A stretch of DNA of 64,000 bases from Rhodanobacter sp. C05 (GTDB taxonomy: Bacteria; Pseudomonadota; Gammaproteobacteria; Xanthomonadales; Rhodanobacteraceae), in assembly GCF_002001165.1 (NCBI RefSeq), contig NZ_MUNQ01000007.1, forward strand, positions 1 through 64,000. The letters run 5' to 3'. Position 1 is the stretch's first letter. Each line of letters begins with the position of its first letter. The notes under the pieces are model-generated. The model ran no database searches. It was not told where the DNA came from and saw nothing but the letters and a program-made list of their open reading frames with translations. The position numbers and the translations under genes were made by a program. Below are positions 26,801-34,688 of this stretch, one piece after another.

Positions 26801-27079
26801 GCCGAACATGGCGATCCGATCAAGGCTGCACTGGAAGCCGGCTTCACCCGCTTCCGCCCGGTCTGCATGACCGCGCTGGCGATGATCATCGGCATGCTGC
26901 CGATGGCGCTCAGCCATGAACAGAACTCGCCGCTTGGCGTGGCCGTGATCGGTGGCCTGCTGTTCGCCACGTTCGCCACCCTGCTGTTCGTGCCGGTGAT
27001 TTTCAGCATCGTCCACGCCAAAGAACAACACGCAGCTTCCACTGCGCCCCTGCTTGGAGAAGATCCCCATGTCGCATGA
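23843..27079 (+). CDS. RND efflux transporter, inner-membrane permease
   Basis: A 1078-residue AcrB-like proton-driven pump. TM1 (about 12-30), the first large periplasmic loop (TPTDIFPNIGIPVISV, PGTDIRTATAQV), the central TM bundle with the proton-relay pair DD in LAVGILVDDATVTIEN, the second loop and the C-terminal TM bundle are all present. Length is normal. I start at MLGLIRLALSRPYTF (23843) because AGGAAG precedes it. Its last 11 bases overlap the adaptor gene. The substrate is unknown; the loops match general HAE-type pumps rather than heavy-metal CusA. Confidence 0.93.
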   Translation: MLGLIRLALSRPYTFIVLALVILIAGPLAALRTPTDIFPNIGIPVISVVWTYKGMPPDQMSGRIIYYYERTLTTSVNNIEHIESQSLPGAGVVKIFFQPGTDIRTATAQVTSISQTVVKQMPPGITPPLILNYNASTVPVLQMALSSRTLSESKIRDIAQNDVRTTLTSVDGVAIPTPYGGKQRQITLDLDPQALDAKGLSAQDVANALASQNQIIPVGTAKIGTYEYNVKLNNSPEAFAALNNLPIKTINGATITIGQVAHVRDGSPPQNNVVRVDGKRAVLMPILKTGDASTLAVVAGVRKLMPLIEETMPPSLKISMLNDQSVFVKSAIASVAREGIIAALLTSVMILVFLGSWRSTVIIAVSIPLAILSSIALLSLTGQTLNIMTLGGLALAVGILVDDATVTIENINWHLEQGKDVHSAIMDGARQIVTPAFVSLLCICIVFVPMFMLDGIAGFLFRPMALAVIFAMVSSFVLSRTLVPTLAMYLLQPHVTEKGVGDHPEDGYINHHEGDQHHAHRNLLVRKAIAFQLKFEHHFTRIRDAYYAMLGVVLTRRRNFILGFLGFVLISFALVPFLGRDFFPDVDAGSIALHVRAPMGTRVEETAAEFDHIETAIRKVIPRDQLDSVIDNIGLPLSSVNLVYSNTGTIGPQDGDIQIELKEGHGPTADFVRKLREQLPKAFPGTEFAFLPADMTSQILNFGAPAPLDVSITGRNSTENEAYATQIMKRLRAVPGIADVRLQQSTSYPQLNVQVDRTRADALGITERDVTNSMVASLAGSGQVAPAFWLNPKNGVSYAIVAATPQYKMDSMADLARLPVTSSNNKSSQMLGGIASFTREPSAAVVSHYNILPSFDIYASVQDRDLGAVATDVDKVLADFATSRPKGTMVTLRGQVGTMNEAFSGLLFGLLGAVVMIYLLIVVNFQSWLDPFVIITALPAALAGIVWMLFVSHTTLSVPALTGAIMCMGVATANSILVVSFCRERLAEHGDPIKAALEAGFTRFRPVCMTALAMIIGMLPMALSHEQNSPLGVAVIGGLLFATFATLLFVPVIFSIVHAKEQHAASTAPLLGEDPHVA

Positions 27080-28277
27080 CGACACGCCGCAAAATGTCAG
27101 CGAGCCGGCAACGCAGCCGCCGCGGCTCCGACTCGCCATCGTCATCACACTGGTGGCAGCGGTGCTGGCCACCGTAGCCGGGTTGGCCGTGCGTGCACAC
27201 GACTACCACCAGCTGGTGACCTGGACGGATGCGCAGGAGCTGCCAACGGTGCAATTGGTCGCACCACTGACTTCTGCGGACGCGCATCGGATGACCTTGC
27301 CCGGTCACATCGAGGCGTGGATAAGTGCCCCGATCCATGCACGCGTCAGCGGCTATCTGAAAAGCTGGAGCAAGGACATCGGCAGTACGGTGAATGCCGG
27401 CGACACGCTCGGCGTCATCGACACGCCCGAGCTGGACCAGCAATACGACCAGGCCAAGGCTGTGCTGGTACGTGCCAGGGCGGACGAGCACCTGGCGCAG
27501 GTCACCAGCCAGCGCTGGCAGCATCTGCTGACGTCCAACTCCGTCTCCAAGCAGGAAGCCGATGAGAAGAGCGGCGAAGCCGCTGTTGCCGCCGCCAACG
27601 TGCTGTCGGCCCAGGCGGACATGGATCGGCTGGCGGCACTGGAATCCTTCAAGCACATCACGGCACCGTTCAGCGGCACCGTGACCAGCCGCAGTACCGA
27701 CATCGGTGACCTGATCTCGGCGACCAGCGAGAGCAGCCCGGCGCTGTTCACCGTGGCCGACACCAGCAAGATGCGCCTGTATGTACGCATTCCGCAGAGT
27801 TACGCATCCTCGATCAAGCCAGGCATGACCGTTGACCTCAGCGTGCTCGAGCATCCTGGCGTGTCCTACAAAGCCACGCTGATCGGCTCGTCGGCTTCCG
27901 TCAATCAGGCTTCGGGTTCATTGCTGGCGCAATTCGAGGCGCCGAATCCGAATGGCGCGCTGCTGCCCGGCGACTATGCCGAAGTGAATCTTCCGGTATC
28001 CGTGAATACGCACCTGATCAGCGTGCCGGCGACAGTGCTGATCTTCCGCGCCGCCGGTCCGCAGATCGCCGTGCTGGGTGCGGACCATCGCGTACAGCTG
28101 CGCGACGTTCATATCGGCATGGATCTGGGTGATGCGCTGGAAATCGACCATGGCCTGCAGCCGGGCGATCGCATCATCGATCATCCGCCGGATTCGCTGG
28201 CACAGGGCGACCAAGTGCGTCTCGCCACGACGACGCCTGCGGCACACAGCTCGTCTGCGCGATCGAAGCAAGGTTGA
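27069..28277 (+). CDS. RND efflux periplasmic adaptor (membrane fusion protein)
   Basis: A 402-residue protein with one N-terminal transmembrane helix (residues about 22-42). It then has the lipoyl-like half motifs (GHIEAWISAPIHARVSGYL and FKHITAPFSGTVTSR) enclosing an alpha-hairpin (about 125-190), followed by a beta-barrel. It bridges the RND pump and the outer-membrane channel in the periplasm. The ATG lies inside the end of the permease gene, and the channel gene starts 4 bases after its stop. The order permease-adaptor-channel differs from the more common adaptor-permease order. Confidence 0.93.
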   Translation: MSHDDTPQNVSEPATQPPRLRLAIVITLVAAVLATVAGLAVRAHDYHQLVTWTDAQELPTVQLVAPLTSADAHRMTLPGHIEAWISAPIHARVSGYLKSWSKDIGSTVNAGDTLGVIDTPELDQQYDQAKAVLVRARADEHLAQVTSQRWQHLLTSNSVSKQEADEKSGEAAVAAANVLSAQADMDRLAALESFKHITAPFSGTVTSRSTDIGDLISATSESSPALFTVADTSKMRLYVRIPQSYASSIKPGMTVDLSVLEHPGVSYKATLIGSSASVNQASGSLLAQFEAPNPNGALLPGDYAEVNLPVSVNTHLISVPATVLIFRAAGPQIAVLGADHRVQLRDVHIGMDLGDALEIDHGLQPGDRIIDHPPDSLAQGDQVRLATTTPAAHSSSARSKQG

Positions 28278-28281
28278 TCGC

Positions 28282-29781
28282 ATGACTGCCCATTTTGTAA
28301 ATCCCAAACGCCTCTTGCACTGGCCGGCATGCGGCCGTCGTGTACTGGCCGGCTGTCTGATGGCTGCGCTGGCTGGTTGTTCGCTGGCGCCGGTCTATCA
28401 ACGTCCGGCGATCGCCGTTCCCTTGAACTACAAGGAAGGCAACGGACTATGGACTGCCGCCGCTCCTGCCGATACGCAGGCGCGCGGCGACTGGTGGAAG
28501 GTCTTCAACGATTCGACGCTGGATGGACTGGAGCAGCGTCTCGACGCCGGCAATCCATCGCTGGCAGTGGCGCTGGCGCGCTATGACATGGCGCATGCCT
28601 ACGAAGGCGAAGTCCGCTCGCAGCTGTTCCCACACCTGGGTGTGGAAGCCAGTCCAGGCAACAACCGTCAGTCGAATAACCGTCCCTTGCGCGGCAACGG
28701 GCAGCCTGACGAATACGATGCCAACACCGCGCAGTTTTCTGCCGACTACGAGTTTGATTTCTGGGGCCGCGTCCGCAACGAGGTCGCCGCGGGCAAGGCG
28801 CAGGCCCAGGCCGCGGATGCCGATCTGGCGTCGGCCAAGCTCAGCCTGCAATCGCAACTCGCCGACCTGTATATCCTGCTGCGTGGTTACGACATCCAGG
28901 CGCGCATCCTCGACGGTTCGCTGGATGCGTACCGCAAGGGACTGACCATGACCGAGAACCGCATGGCCGGTGGCATCGCCTCCGGACTGTCGGTGTCGCG
29001 TGCCAGGAACCAGTTGTCCGATGCCATGGCGCAAGCGGCCGAAGTGACTGCACAACGCGCGCTTACCGAGCATGCCATTGCCACCCTGGTCGGTGTACCC
29101 GCATCGCGCTTCTCGCTAGCTGCCTCCGACATACAGATCGGACTGCCGGCGATCCCGGCAGGCATTCCCTCCACCTTGCTGGAGCGGCGCCCGGATATCG
29201 CTGCCGCGGAACGACGCACCTTTGCAGCCAACGCTGGGATCGGCGTCGCCCGCGCCGCGTTCTACCCGAGCTTCAGCCTGTCGGCCCTTTTCGGCTGGCA
29301 GAACACCGGCAATGGCAGTCTGCTGACTGCCGGCAACCGGATGTGGGCACTGGGTCCGATTGGCGCGTTGAGCCTGCTCGACGGTGGTCGGCGGCATGCC
29401 AAGGAGCGCGAGGCCCGGGCCTCGTTCGATGAGGCTGCCGGGCAATACCGCGTCACCGTGTTGAATGCATTCCAGCAGGTGGAAGACAACCTCTCGCTGC
29501 TGACCAACCTCAGCAATGAGGCGCACGATGAGGATGATGCCGCTGCCGCCGCTGAGGAAGCAGCACAGATCGCCACCAACCGCTATAGCGAGGGCGTGGT
29601 GAATTACCTCGACGTGGTCACCGCACAAACCAGCTACCTGCAGGCCAAGCGCAATGCCGAGCAGGTGCGTACGCGTCGCCTGCAGGCCAGCGTGAACCTG
29701 ATCCGTGCGCTGGGCGGCGGTTGGAGCAGCGCGCAGATGAAAACGCCGCCATCGGATGAACCGATAGCGGCGGCACACTGA
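28282..29781 (+). CDS. Outer-membrane efflux lipoprotein (NodT/OprM family)
   Basis: A 499-residue TolC-like channel. The signal ends at LAGC (Cys about 33), so it is a lipoprotein. LAPVYQRPAIAVP and the conserved WWKVFNDSTLDGL follow at the mature N-terminus. Two OEP repeats are visible, with the typical LLERRPDIAAAERR and the final NYLDVVTAQTSYLQAKRNAEQ. It is the third gene of the RND operon and ends before a bidirectional terminator. Confidence 0.94.
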   Translation: MTAHFVNPKRLLHWPACGRRVLAGCLMAALAGCSLAPVYQRPAIAVPLNYKEGNGLWTAAAPADTQARGDWWKVFNDSTLDGLEQRLDAGNPSLAVALARYDMAHAYEGEVRSQLFPHLGVEASPGNNRQSNNRPLRGNGQPDEYDANTAQFSADYEFDFWGRVRNEVAAGKAQAQAADADLASAKLSLQSQLADLYILLRGYDIQARILDGSLDAYRKGLTMTENRMAGGIASGLSVSRARNQLSDAMAQAAEVTAQRALTEHAIATLVGVPASRFSLAASDIQIGLPAIPAGIPSTLLERRPDIAAAERRTFAANAGIGVARAAFYPSFSLSALFGWQNTGNGSLLTAGNRMWALGPIGALSLLDGGRRHAKEREARASFDEAAGQYRVTVLNAFQQVEDNLSLLTNLSNEAHDEDDAAAAAEEAAQIATNRYSEGVVNYLDVVTAQTSYLQAKRNAEQVRTRRLQASVNLIRALGGGWSSAQMKTPPSDEPIAAAH

Positions 29782-29860
29782 ATATCGACGGATCGACCGC
29801 GACTGATCGTTGGTTTCATCAGGCTGTGCAACACGCATCCGCGCGGCACAGCGCGATTCC

Positions 29861-29894
29861 AAAAAAGCAAACGGCGGGCTATGCCCGCCGTTTT
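29861..29894. terminator. Bidirectional terminator between the efflux operon and the porin
   Basis: A perfect 9-bp stem, ACGGCGGGC (29871-29879) with GCCCGCCGT (29883-29891), is flanked by TTTT on the plus strand and an A-rich tract that acts as a T-run on the minus strand. Confidence 0.8.
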
Positions 29895-30013
29895 CCGTCC
29901 CTGGGTCGAACTCCCTTGCGATAACTCTTGATAAGTTCAGTCTCGACGGAATCAGCTTGCCACGCCGCTGTGACAGTTTCTGATCAGCGACATGACAGAC
30001 TGGTCATCGTCGA

Positions 30014-31360
30014 TCAGAACTTGTAGGTCAGCATCACGCGGTTGTAGGTAAACGGCTTGTTGCCCGGGTTCAGGTTGTTGATGCCACCCGAGGATTTTTC
30101 CCAGCGGTCGCGGATCTGGAAACCTTTGAGGAAGCCGCTGAAGTTGTAGATGATGTCGAAGTAGGTATCGTGGAAGTCACCGTTCAGATCCGTGGTGTAC
30201 TTGGCGTACGCACCCACCAGCTGCAGGCTGTTGTTGAAGAAGCCGTAGGTCATCTTGGCCTTCCACGCATGTCCCGGACCCGCTTCCACCAGACCACGGA
30301 TCATCGAGGTGGTGTACAGCGGATCGGTGGCGTAGTTGGCAGTGAACGGCGAGATGATCGAACCATCGCCGATGGCCGAACCGGTCTCCTGTTCAACCTT
30401 GTTGTAGAACACGTCGAAGCGGCCGTTGGGAATCACCACACCGAGATTGGCACCCCACGCGCTGCTGTCCACCTTGGTGCCGGCGACGCCGTTGATCTTG
30501 AGATGGTTTGCCACCAGCACGTTGTCGGAACCGCTGCCGCTTTCGGTCAAGCCCTGGAAACCGATGACCGGGTCGAAACCGGTGCCGGTCTTGAAGACAT
30601 AACTGCCGTCGGCGTAACCCATACGGGCAAAGTCGAGGAAGTCGTAGTACCAGCCCTGAGCCTTCAGGCCGCCATTGACGTACGTGCTACCCAAAGCCCA
30701 GGTGCCGCTGGTCTGTTTCGCCGTCAGCGGCAGGCCCTGGTTGCCGCCGTAAAGCGTGTCTCCCTGGTAGGCGCTGGCGTAATAGTTGTTGTCGTTGAAG
30801 TAATCGTCGGAGGTGCGGCTCTTGTAGCTGAGCTCGCGGATACCGATGATGTCCCAGCCCTTCACCGGCGTGAAAATGGCGCTCAAGGCTTCGTATGAAT
30901 TGGGAGTCAGGCGGCCATCGCTGTTGCCCATCCACGGCGTATTCAGATACTGATAGCCGGCACGTGCCATGACCCAGTCATTCTTGTACTGCAGATAGGC
31001 CTGGCTCAGCGCCGTCAGCGAATCGCTGGCACCCATCAGCGTGGTATCGACCCGCTTCGGATTGTCAGCAAGCGAGCCCAGGGCATTCGCGCTTACCAGC
31101 GACGCACCGGCACTGAAGCCATCCAGCGAGGCAGTCTGTGCATTCAGCAAGATCGAGCCACCAAAGGCGCGAGCACTCGGCTTCGCCGCAACACTGTAGT
31201 CATAGGTGCGGTTGAAGTCGTACACGCGAAGTTCGCCATCGACATGACCCTGGGTAAAAAGGTCACTGAGGGTATTGATAGTGCTGTCATCGGCGTGCGC
31301 GCTGACACTGAGTGTGCCGAGCACGGCGGCGATGGCTACGGCGACGAGTTTGTTGCGCAT
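30014..31360 (-). CDS. OprD-family outer-membrane porin
   Basis: A 448-residue beta-barrel protein with a clear signal peptide (MRNKLVAVAIAAVLGTLSVSAHA). The mature start VDGELRVYDFNR and FGGSILLNAQTASLDGFSAGASL fit the OprD family, and it ends in Phe (MLTYKF), as outer-membrane barrels do. OprD-type porins take up small solutes such as amino acids or carboxylates. The substrate is not evident here. Its upstream region has Pho-box-like repeats and the pst operon lies nearby, so induction under phosphate limitation is a testable idea. Confidence 0.82.
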   Translation of the reverse strand: MRNKLVAVAIAAVLGTLSVSAHADDSTINTLSDLFTQGHVDGELRVYDFNRTYDYSVAAKPSARAFGGSILLNAQTASLDGFSAGASLVSANALGSLADNPKRVDTTLMGASDSLTALSQAYLQYKNDWVMARAGYQYLNTPWMGNSDGRLTPNSYEALSAIFTPVKGWDIIGIRELSYKSRTSDDYFNDNNYYASAYQGDTLYGGNQGLPLTAKQTSGTWALGSTYVNGGLKAQGWYYDFLDFARMGYADGSYVFKTGTGFDPVIGFQGLTESGSGSDNVLVANHLKINGVAGTKVDSSAWGANLGVVIPNGRFDVFYNKVEQETGSAIGDGSIISPFTANYATDPLYTTSMIRGLVEAGPGHAWKAKMTYGFFNNSLQLVGAYAKYTTDLNGDFHDTYFDIIYNFSGFLKGFQIRDRWEKSSGGINNLNPGNKPFTYNRVMLTYKF

Positions 31361-31464
31361 GATGAAAAGCTCCGCATCGGGGACAAGAATGTCGTTCTAC
31401 GGCGCTTGCCGGTGGCTGTTATGAGCCACGGACAGGTCAGCTGCACCGCACTTGTATTAAGTTT

Positions 31465-31504
31465 GTGTGATGAATATGACACTCGCGTAAATCGCAAATG
31501 ACAA
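31465..31504 (-). promoter_or_regulatory. Candidate Pho-box array upstream of the porin
   Basis: Read on the minus strand, four 7-base blocks occur at exact 11-base steps: TTGTCAT (31504-31498), GATTTAC, GTGTCAT (31482-31476) and ATCACAC. Two match the Pho-box half-site CTGTCAT in six of seven positions; the others match weakly. The 11-base phase is typical of PhoB tandem sites. A TAATAC element lies just downstream. The call rests on pattern only. Confidence 0.4.
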
Positions 31505-31704
31505 TCAGGTTACGGTGCGACCGTGCGTGTCACAGACGAAAACTCTTGCGCTCATTGCACTCTGCGCGGTCTCGTCACCTACGGCTTTGGGCATTCGGGG
31601 GAGTGACCAGACAACACGGAGGCAGAGACAGGGATTACGTATTGCCAAGGGTCAGACCTGCCTGCATTGGTGATGCGGCTGACGGATGAGGCCCTGGAAC
31701 CTGC

Positions 31705-31713
31705 TGCTATGCT
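31705..31713 (+). promoter_or_regulatory. Extended -10 promoter element of rnt
   Basis: TGCTATGCT fits an extended -10 (TG, one base, then TATGCT). It ends only 6 bases before the rnt ATG at 31720, and no Shine-Dalgarno sequence is visible, so the message could be leaderless. No good -35 was seen. Confidence 0.35.
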
Positions 31714-31719
31714 TGTTCG

Positions 31720-32379
31720 ATGCCTGATCTCTCTTACGCTGTACCCGCGCGCATGGCCGAACGCTTCCGCGGCTTTCTTCCGGTGGTGGTCGATGTCGAA
31801 ACCGGCGGTTTCGATGCGGAACATGACGCCCTGCTGGAAATTGCGGCCGTTCCGCTGACGATGGACACCGACGGCTGCCTGCGCCTGCAACCCACGGTGT
31901 CGACGCACGTGGAGCCGTTTCCAGGCGCAAACCTGGACCCGCGCTCACTGGAGATCACCGGCATCGATCCCTATAACCCGCTACGCGGTGCGCTCGCCGA
32001 ACGGCTGGCACTCGACCATATCTTTCATGTGGTGCGTGAAGCGGTGCGAGAGGCGGGCTGCCAGCGCGCCATCCTGGTGGGTCACAACGCCGCATTCGAC
32101 CTGGGCTTCCTCAATCAGGCGGTACGCCGTACCGGTCACAAGCGCAATCCGTTCCATCCATTCAGCTGCTTCGATACGGTCAGCTTCGGCGGCCTCGCCT
32201 TTGGCCAGACCGTATTGAGCAAGGCGGTACTGGCTGCCGGCCTGTCGTTCGACAGCCGCGAAGCGCATTCAGCGGTATATGACGCCGAACGCACCGCCGA
32301 ACTGTTCTGCAGCGTGGTCAATCGCTGGCGCCAGCTTGAATTGCTCGAACAGGCCCAGCGCGGGCTGGATGCGGCCTGA
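31720..32379 (+). CDS. rnt: Ribonuclease T
   Basis: A 219-residue DEDD-family 3'-5' exoribonuclease that trims tRNA and other stable RNA 3' ends. Exo motif I is VVDVETGGF, motif II lies around [13 protein letters not shown], and motif III is [14 protein letters not shown]. The segments [11 protein letters not shown] and [13 protein letters not shown] are typical of RNase T rather than PolC-type exonucleases. The chosen start gives the same N-terminal extension length as E. coli RNase T. It is followed by the pst operon. Confidence 0.95.
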   Translation: MPDLSYAVPARMAERFRGFLPVVVDVETGGFDAEHDALLEIAAVPLTMDTDGCLRLQPTVSTHVEPFPGANLDPRSLEITGIDPYNPLRGALAERLALDHIFHVVREAVREAGCQRAILVGHNAAFDLGFLNQAVRRTGHKRNPFHPFSCFDTVSFGGLAFGQTVLSKAVLAAGLSFDSREAHSAVYDAERTAELFCSVVNRWRQLELLEQAQRGLDAA

Positions 32380-32452
32380 AACCGCCACCCATGCGCATTT
32401 ACAAGCTGTGATGGAGCGATTTCATGCGATCGCCATGACAGTCCATCAGGGA

Positions 32453-32481
32453 TTGTCATCTGACTGAAACATTCATTTCAT
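32453..32481 (+). promoter_or_regulatory. Candidate Pho box upstream of pstS
   Basis: TTGTCAT (32453-32459), CTGAAAC (32464-32470) and ATTTCAT (32475-32481) lie at exact 11-base steps about 70 bases before the pstS start. The first block is close to the Pho half-site CTGTCAT; the others are weaker. The position before pstS is where PhoB sites are expected. Confidence 0.45.
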
Positions 32482-32549
32482 CCAATGGCAATACGAAAAG
32501 CCTGAAATGGCGGGGTCGCATCCTCTCGACCCTCCAAGGAGCTACCGTC

Positions 32550-33581
32550 TTGACCTCCAGCAAATTCCCGATTCGATTCGCCGCCGTTGCTGCGCTCGTC
32601 GCGGCCTCGAGCTTCGGCATGGCCGCACAGGCTACCGACATCACTGGCGCCGGCTCCAGCTTCGTCTATCCGGTCATGTCCAAGTGGTCGGCTGCGTATG
32701 CCGAAAAGACCGGCAACCACCTCAACTACCAGTCGGTCGGCTCCGGTGCCGGCATCGCGCAGATCAAGGAAGGCACCATCGACTTCGGCGCTTCCGACGC
32801 CCCGATGAAGGCCGAGGATCTGCAGCAGTTCGGCCTCGGACAGTTCCCGATCGTGGTTGGCGGCATCGTGCCGGTGGTACACATCGCCGGTGTGCAGGCT
32901 GACCAGATCAAGCTGGACGGCGCCACCCTGGCTGACATCTTCCTCGGCAAGATCAACAACTGGAACGATCCGAAGATCGCTGCGCTGAATGCCGGGCTGA
33001 AGCTGCCCGCCGGCAAGATCACGGTCGTGCATCGTTCGGACGGTTCGGGCACCTCGTTCAACTTCACCAACTATCTGTCCAAGGTCAGCCCGGAATGGGC
33101 CAGCAAGGTGAAGTTCGGCACCGCCGTGGAATGGCCGGCCGGCGTCGGCGGCAAGGGCAATGAAGGCGTGTCGCAGTACGTGAACCAGATCCCGGGTGCG
33201 ATCGGCTACGTGGAATATGCCTACGCGGTCAAGAACAAGATCGCCTGGGTCGACATGAAGAATGCCGCCGGCAACTTCATCAAGCCGAACGCAGATGCCT
33301 TCGCCGCTGCTGCCGCTACCGCGGACTGGGCCAGCGCCAAGGACTTCAACCTGATCATGACCAATGCTCCGGGTGCCCAGGCGTGGCCGATCACCGCCAC
33401 CACCTGGATGATCATGTACAAGACGCCGAAGAATGCGGCGAACAGCAAGGTGGCGTTCGACTTCTTCAAGTTCTCGCTCGAACACGGCCAGCAGGACGCC
33501 GCGGCGCTCGACTACGTGCCGCTGCCGAATGCCCTGGTCAGCAAGATCGAAGCCTACTGGGCTGCAGAGTACAAGCACTGA
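32550..33581 (+). CDS. pstS: Phosphate ABC transporter, periplasmic phosphate-binding protein
   Basis: A 343-residue protein with a signal peptide ending near AAQA (28). The mature protein begins with TDITGAGSSFVYPVMSKW and has the phosphate-contact segments GAGSSF and HRSDGSGTSFNF. It captures phosphate for PstCAB. The start codon is TTG with a strong AAGGAG nine bases upstream. A large hairpin follows the gene, then pstC. Control by PhoB is expected from family and from the upstream repeats. Confidence 0.97.
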   Translation: MTSSKFPIRFAAVAALVAASSFGMAAQATDITGAGSSFVYPVMSKWSAAYAEKTGNHLNYQSVGSGAGIAQIKEGTIDFGASDAPMKAEDLQQFGLGQFPIVVGGIVPVVHIAGVQADQIKLDGATLADIFLGKINNWNDPKIAALNAGLKLPAGKITVVHRSDGSGTSFNFTNYLSKVSPEWASKVKFGTAVEWPAGVGGKGNEGVSQYVNQIPGAIGYVEYAYAVKNKIAWVDMKNAAGNFIKPNADAFAAAAATADWASAKDFNLIMTNAPGAQAWPITATTWMIMYKTPKNAANSKVAFDFFKFSLEHGQQDAAALDYVPLPNALVSKIEAYWAAEYKH

Positions 33582-33608
33582 ACCTGATCGTTCGTTAGAT
33601 GCAGCATC

Positions 33609-33642
33609 AAACCTTCTCCTCCGCATGCGGAGGAGAAGGTTT
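33609..33642. repeat. 34-bp perfect palindrome between pstS and pstC
   Basis: The sequence is symmetric about 33625/33626, with arms starting AAACCTTCTCC and ending GGAGAAGGTTT, and a short T-run follows. In the pst message it would form a 15-17 bp hairpin. Such structures after binding-protein genes often cause partial termination or protect the 3' end, which gives more PstS than PstC. Confidence 0.8.
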
Positions 33643-33668
33643 TCAGTTCAACGGAACATGGGATATTC

Positions 33669-34688
33669 ATGCCGGCAACCGATACCGTTGCATCGTCCAT
33701 CGACGTCCTGGAGCGGCGCAGTCGCCGCGATGCCCGTGACGAACGGTTGTTTCGCTGGCTGCTCAAAGGCTGTGCCCTGCTGGTGCTTGCTGCCCTGCTC
33801 GGCGCCGCTGGCGCCACGTTGTGGGGTGGACGCAGTGCATTCTCCACGTTCGGCTGGCACTTCCTGGTCAGCACGGCGTGGGACCCCGGCAACGATGTCT
33901 ACGGCGCGTTGGTACCGGTCTACGGCACCGTCGCCACCTCGCTGATCGCCTTGTTGATCGCGGTGCCGGTGAGTTTCGGCATCGCCTTGTATCTTTCCGA
34001 GGTGGCACCTGCGTGGCTGCGCACACCGGTGGCTTCGGCCATCGAACTGCTGGCCGGCATCCCCTCGATCATCTACGGCATGTGGGGCCTCTTCATCTTC
34101 GCCCCGTTCTTTGCCAACCACATCAAGCCGTGGCTGACCAACAACCTCGGCGACCAGCCCGATGACGGCAAGCTGTCATGGGTAGCACAGCACGTGCCCT
34201 TCGTCGGCAAGCTGTTCGGCAGCAGTTACCCGTTCGGCGCCAGCATCCTGGTGGCCGGCATCGTGCTGGCGATCATGATCATCCCGTTCATCTCCTCGGT
34301 GATGCGCGAGGTGTTCCAGACCGTCCCGACCCGCTTGAAGGAATCAGCCTATGCGCTCGGTTCCAGTACCTGGGAAGTCTCCTGGGATATCGTGCTGCCA
34401 TATACCCGCTCGGCGGTGATCGGCGGCATCTTTCTCGGCCTTGGTCGTGCGCTGGGCGAGACGATGGCGGTGACCTTCGTGCTCGGCAATGCGATGACGC
34501 TGTCGGCCTCGTTGCTTGATCCCGGCACCTCGATCGCCTCGACCATCGCGAACCAGTTCAGCGAAGCCTCCGGCCTGCAGAAATCCTCGCTGATGGCGCT
34601 GGCCTTCCTGCTGTTCGTGGTCACCTTCTTCGTGCTGCTGATCGCGCGACTGATGTTGCGCCAGCTGGCCAAAAAGGAAGGCAGCTGA
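33669..34688 (+). CDS. pstC: Phosphate ABC transporter permease PstC
   Basis: A 339-residue inner-membrane permease with an N-terminal transmembrane helix (about 33-58) and the six-helix transport core. The EAA loop that contacts PstB is at LKESAYALGSSTWEVSWDIVLPYTR in outline (around residues 220-245). AIELLAGIPSIIYGMWGLF is a family hallmark. Its stop overlaps the pstA ATG by one base (TGATG), so the two permeases are translationally coupled. Confidence 0.96.
   Translation: MPATDTVASSIDVLERRSRRDARDERLFRWLLKGCALLVLAALLGAAGATLWGGRSAFSTFGWHFLVSTAWDPGNDVYGALVPVYGTVATSLIALLIAVPVSFGIALYLSEVAPAWLRTPVASAIELLAGIPSIIYGMWGLFIFAPFFANHIKPWLTNNLGDQPDDGKLSWVAQHVPFVGKLFGSSYPFGASILVAGIVLAIMIIPFISSVMREVFQTVPTRLKESAYALGSSTWEVSWDIVLPYTRSAVIGGIFLGLGRALGETMAVTFVLGNAMTLSASLLDPGTSIASTIANQFSEASGLQKSSLMALAFLLFVVTFFVLLIARLMLRQLAKKEGS

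Larger units (their letters stand above)
31361..31719. other. Divergent intergenic region, porin / rnt
   Basis: 359 bases without a credible gene. The porin-proximal part holds the Pho-box-like repeats (31465-31504) and a TAATAC element (31459-31454, minus strand). The rnt-proximal end holds an extended -10 element (31705-31713). The short open frames here have no family features. Confidence 0.6.
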
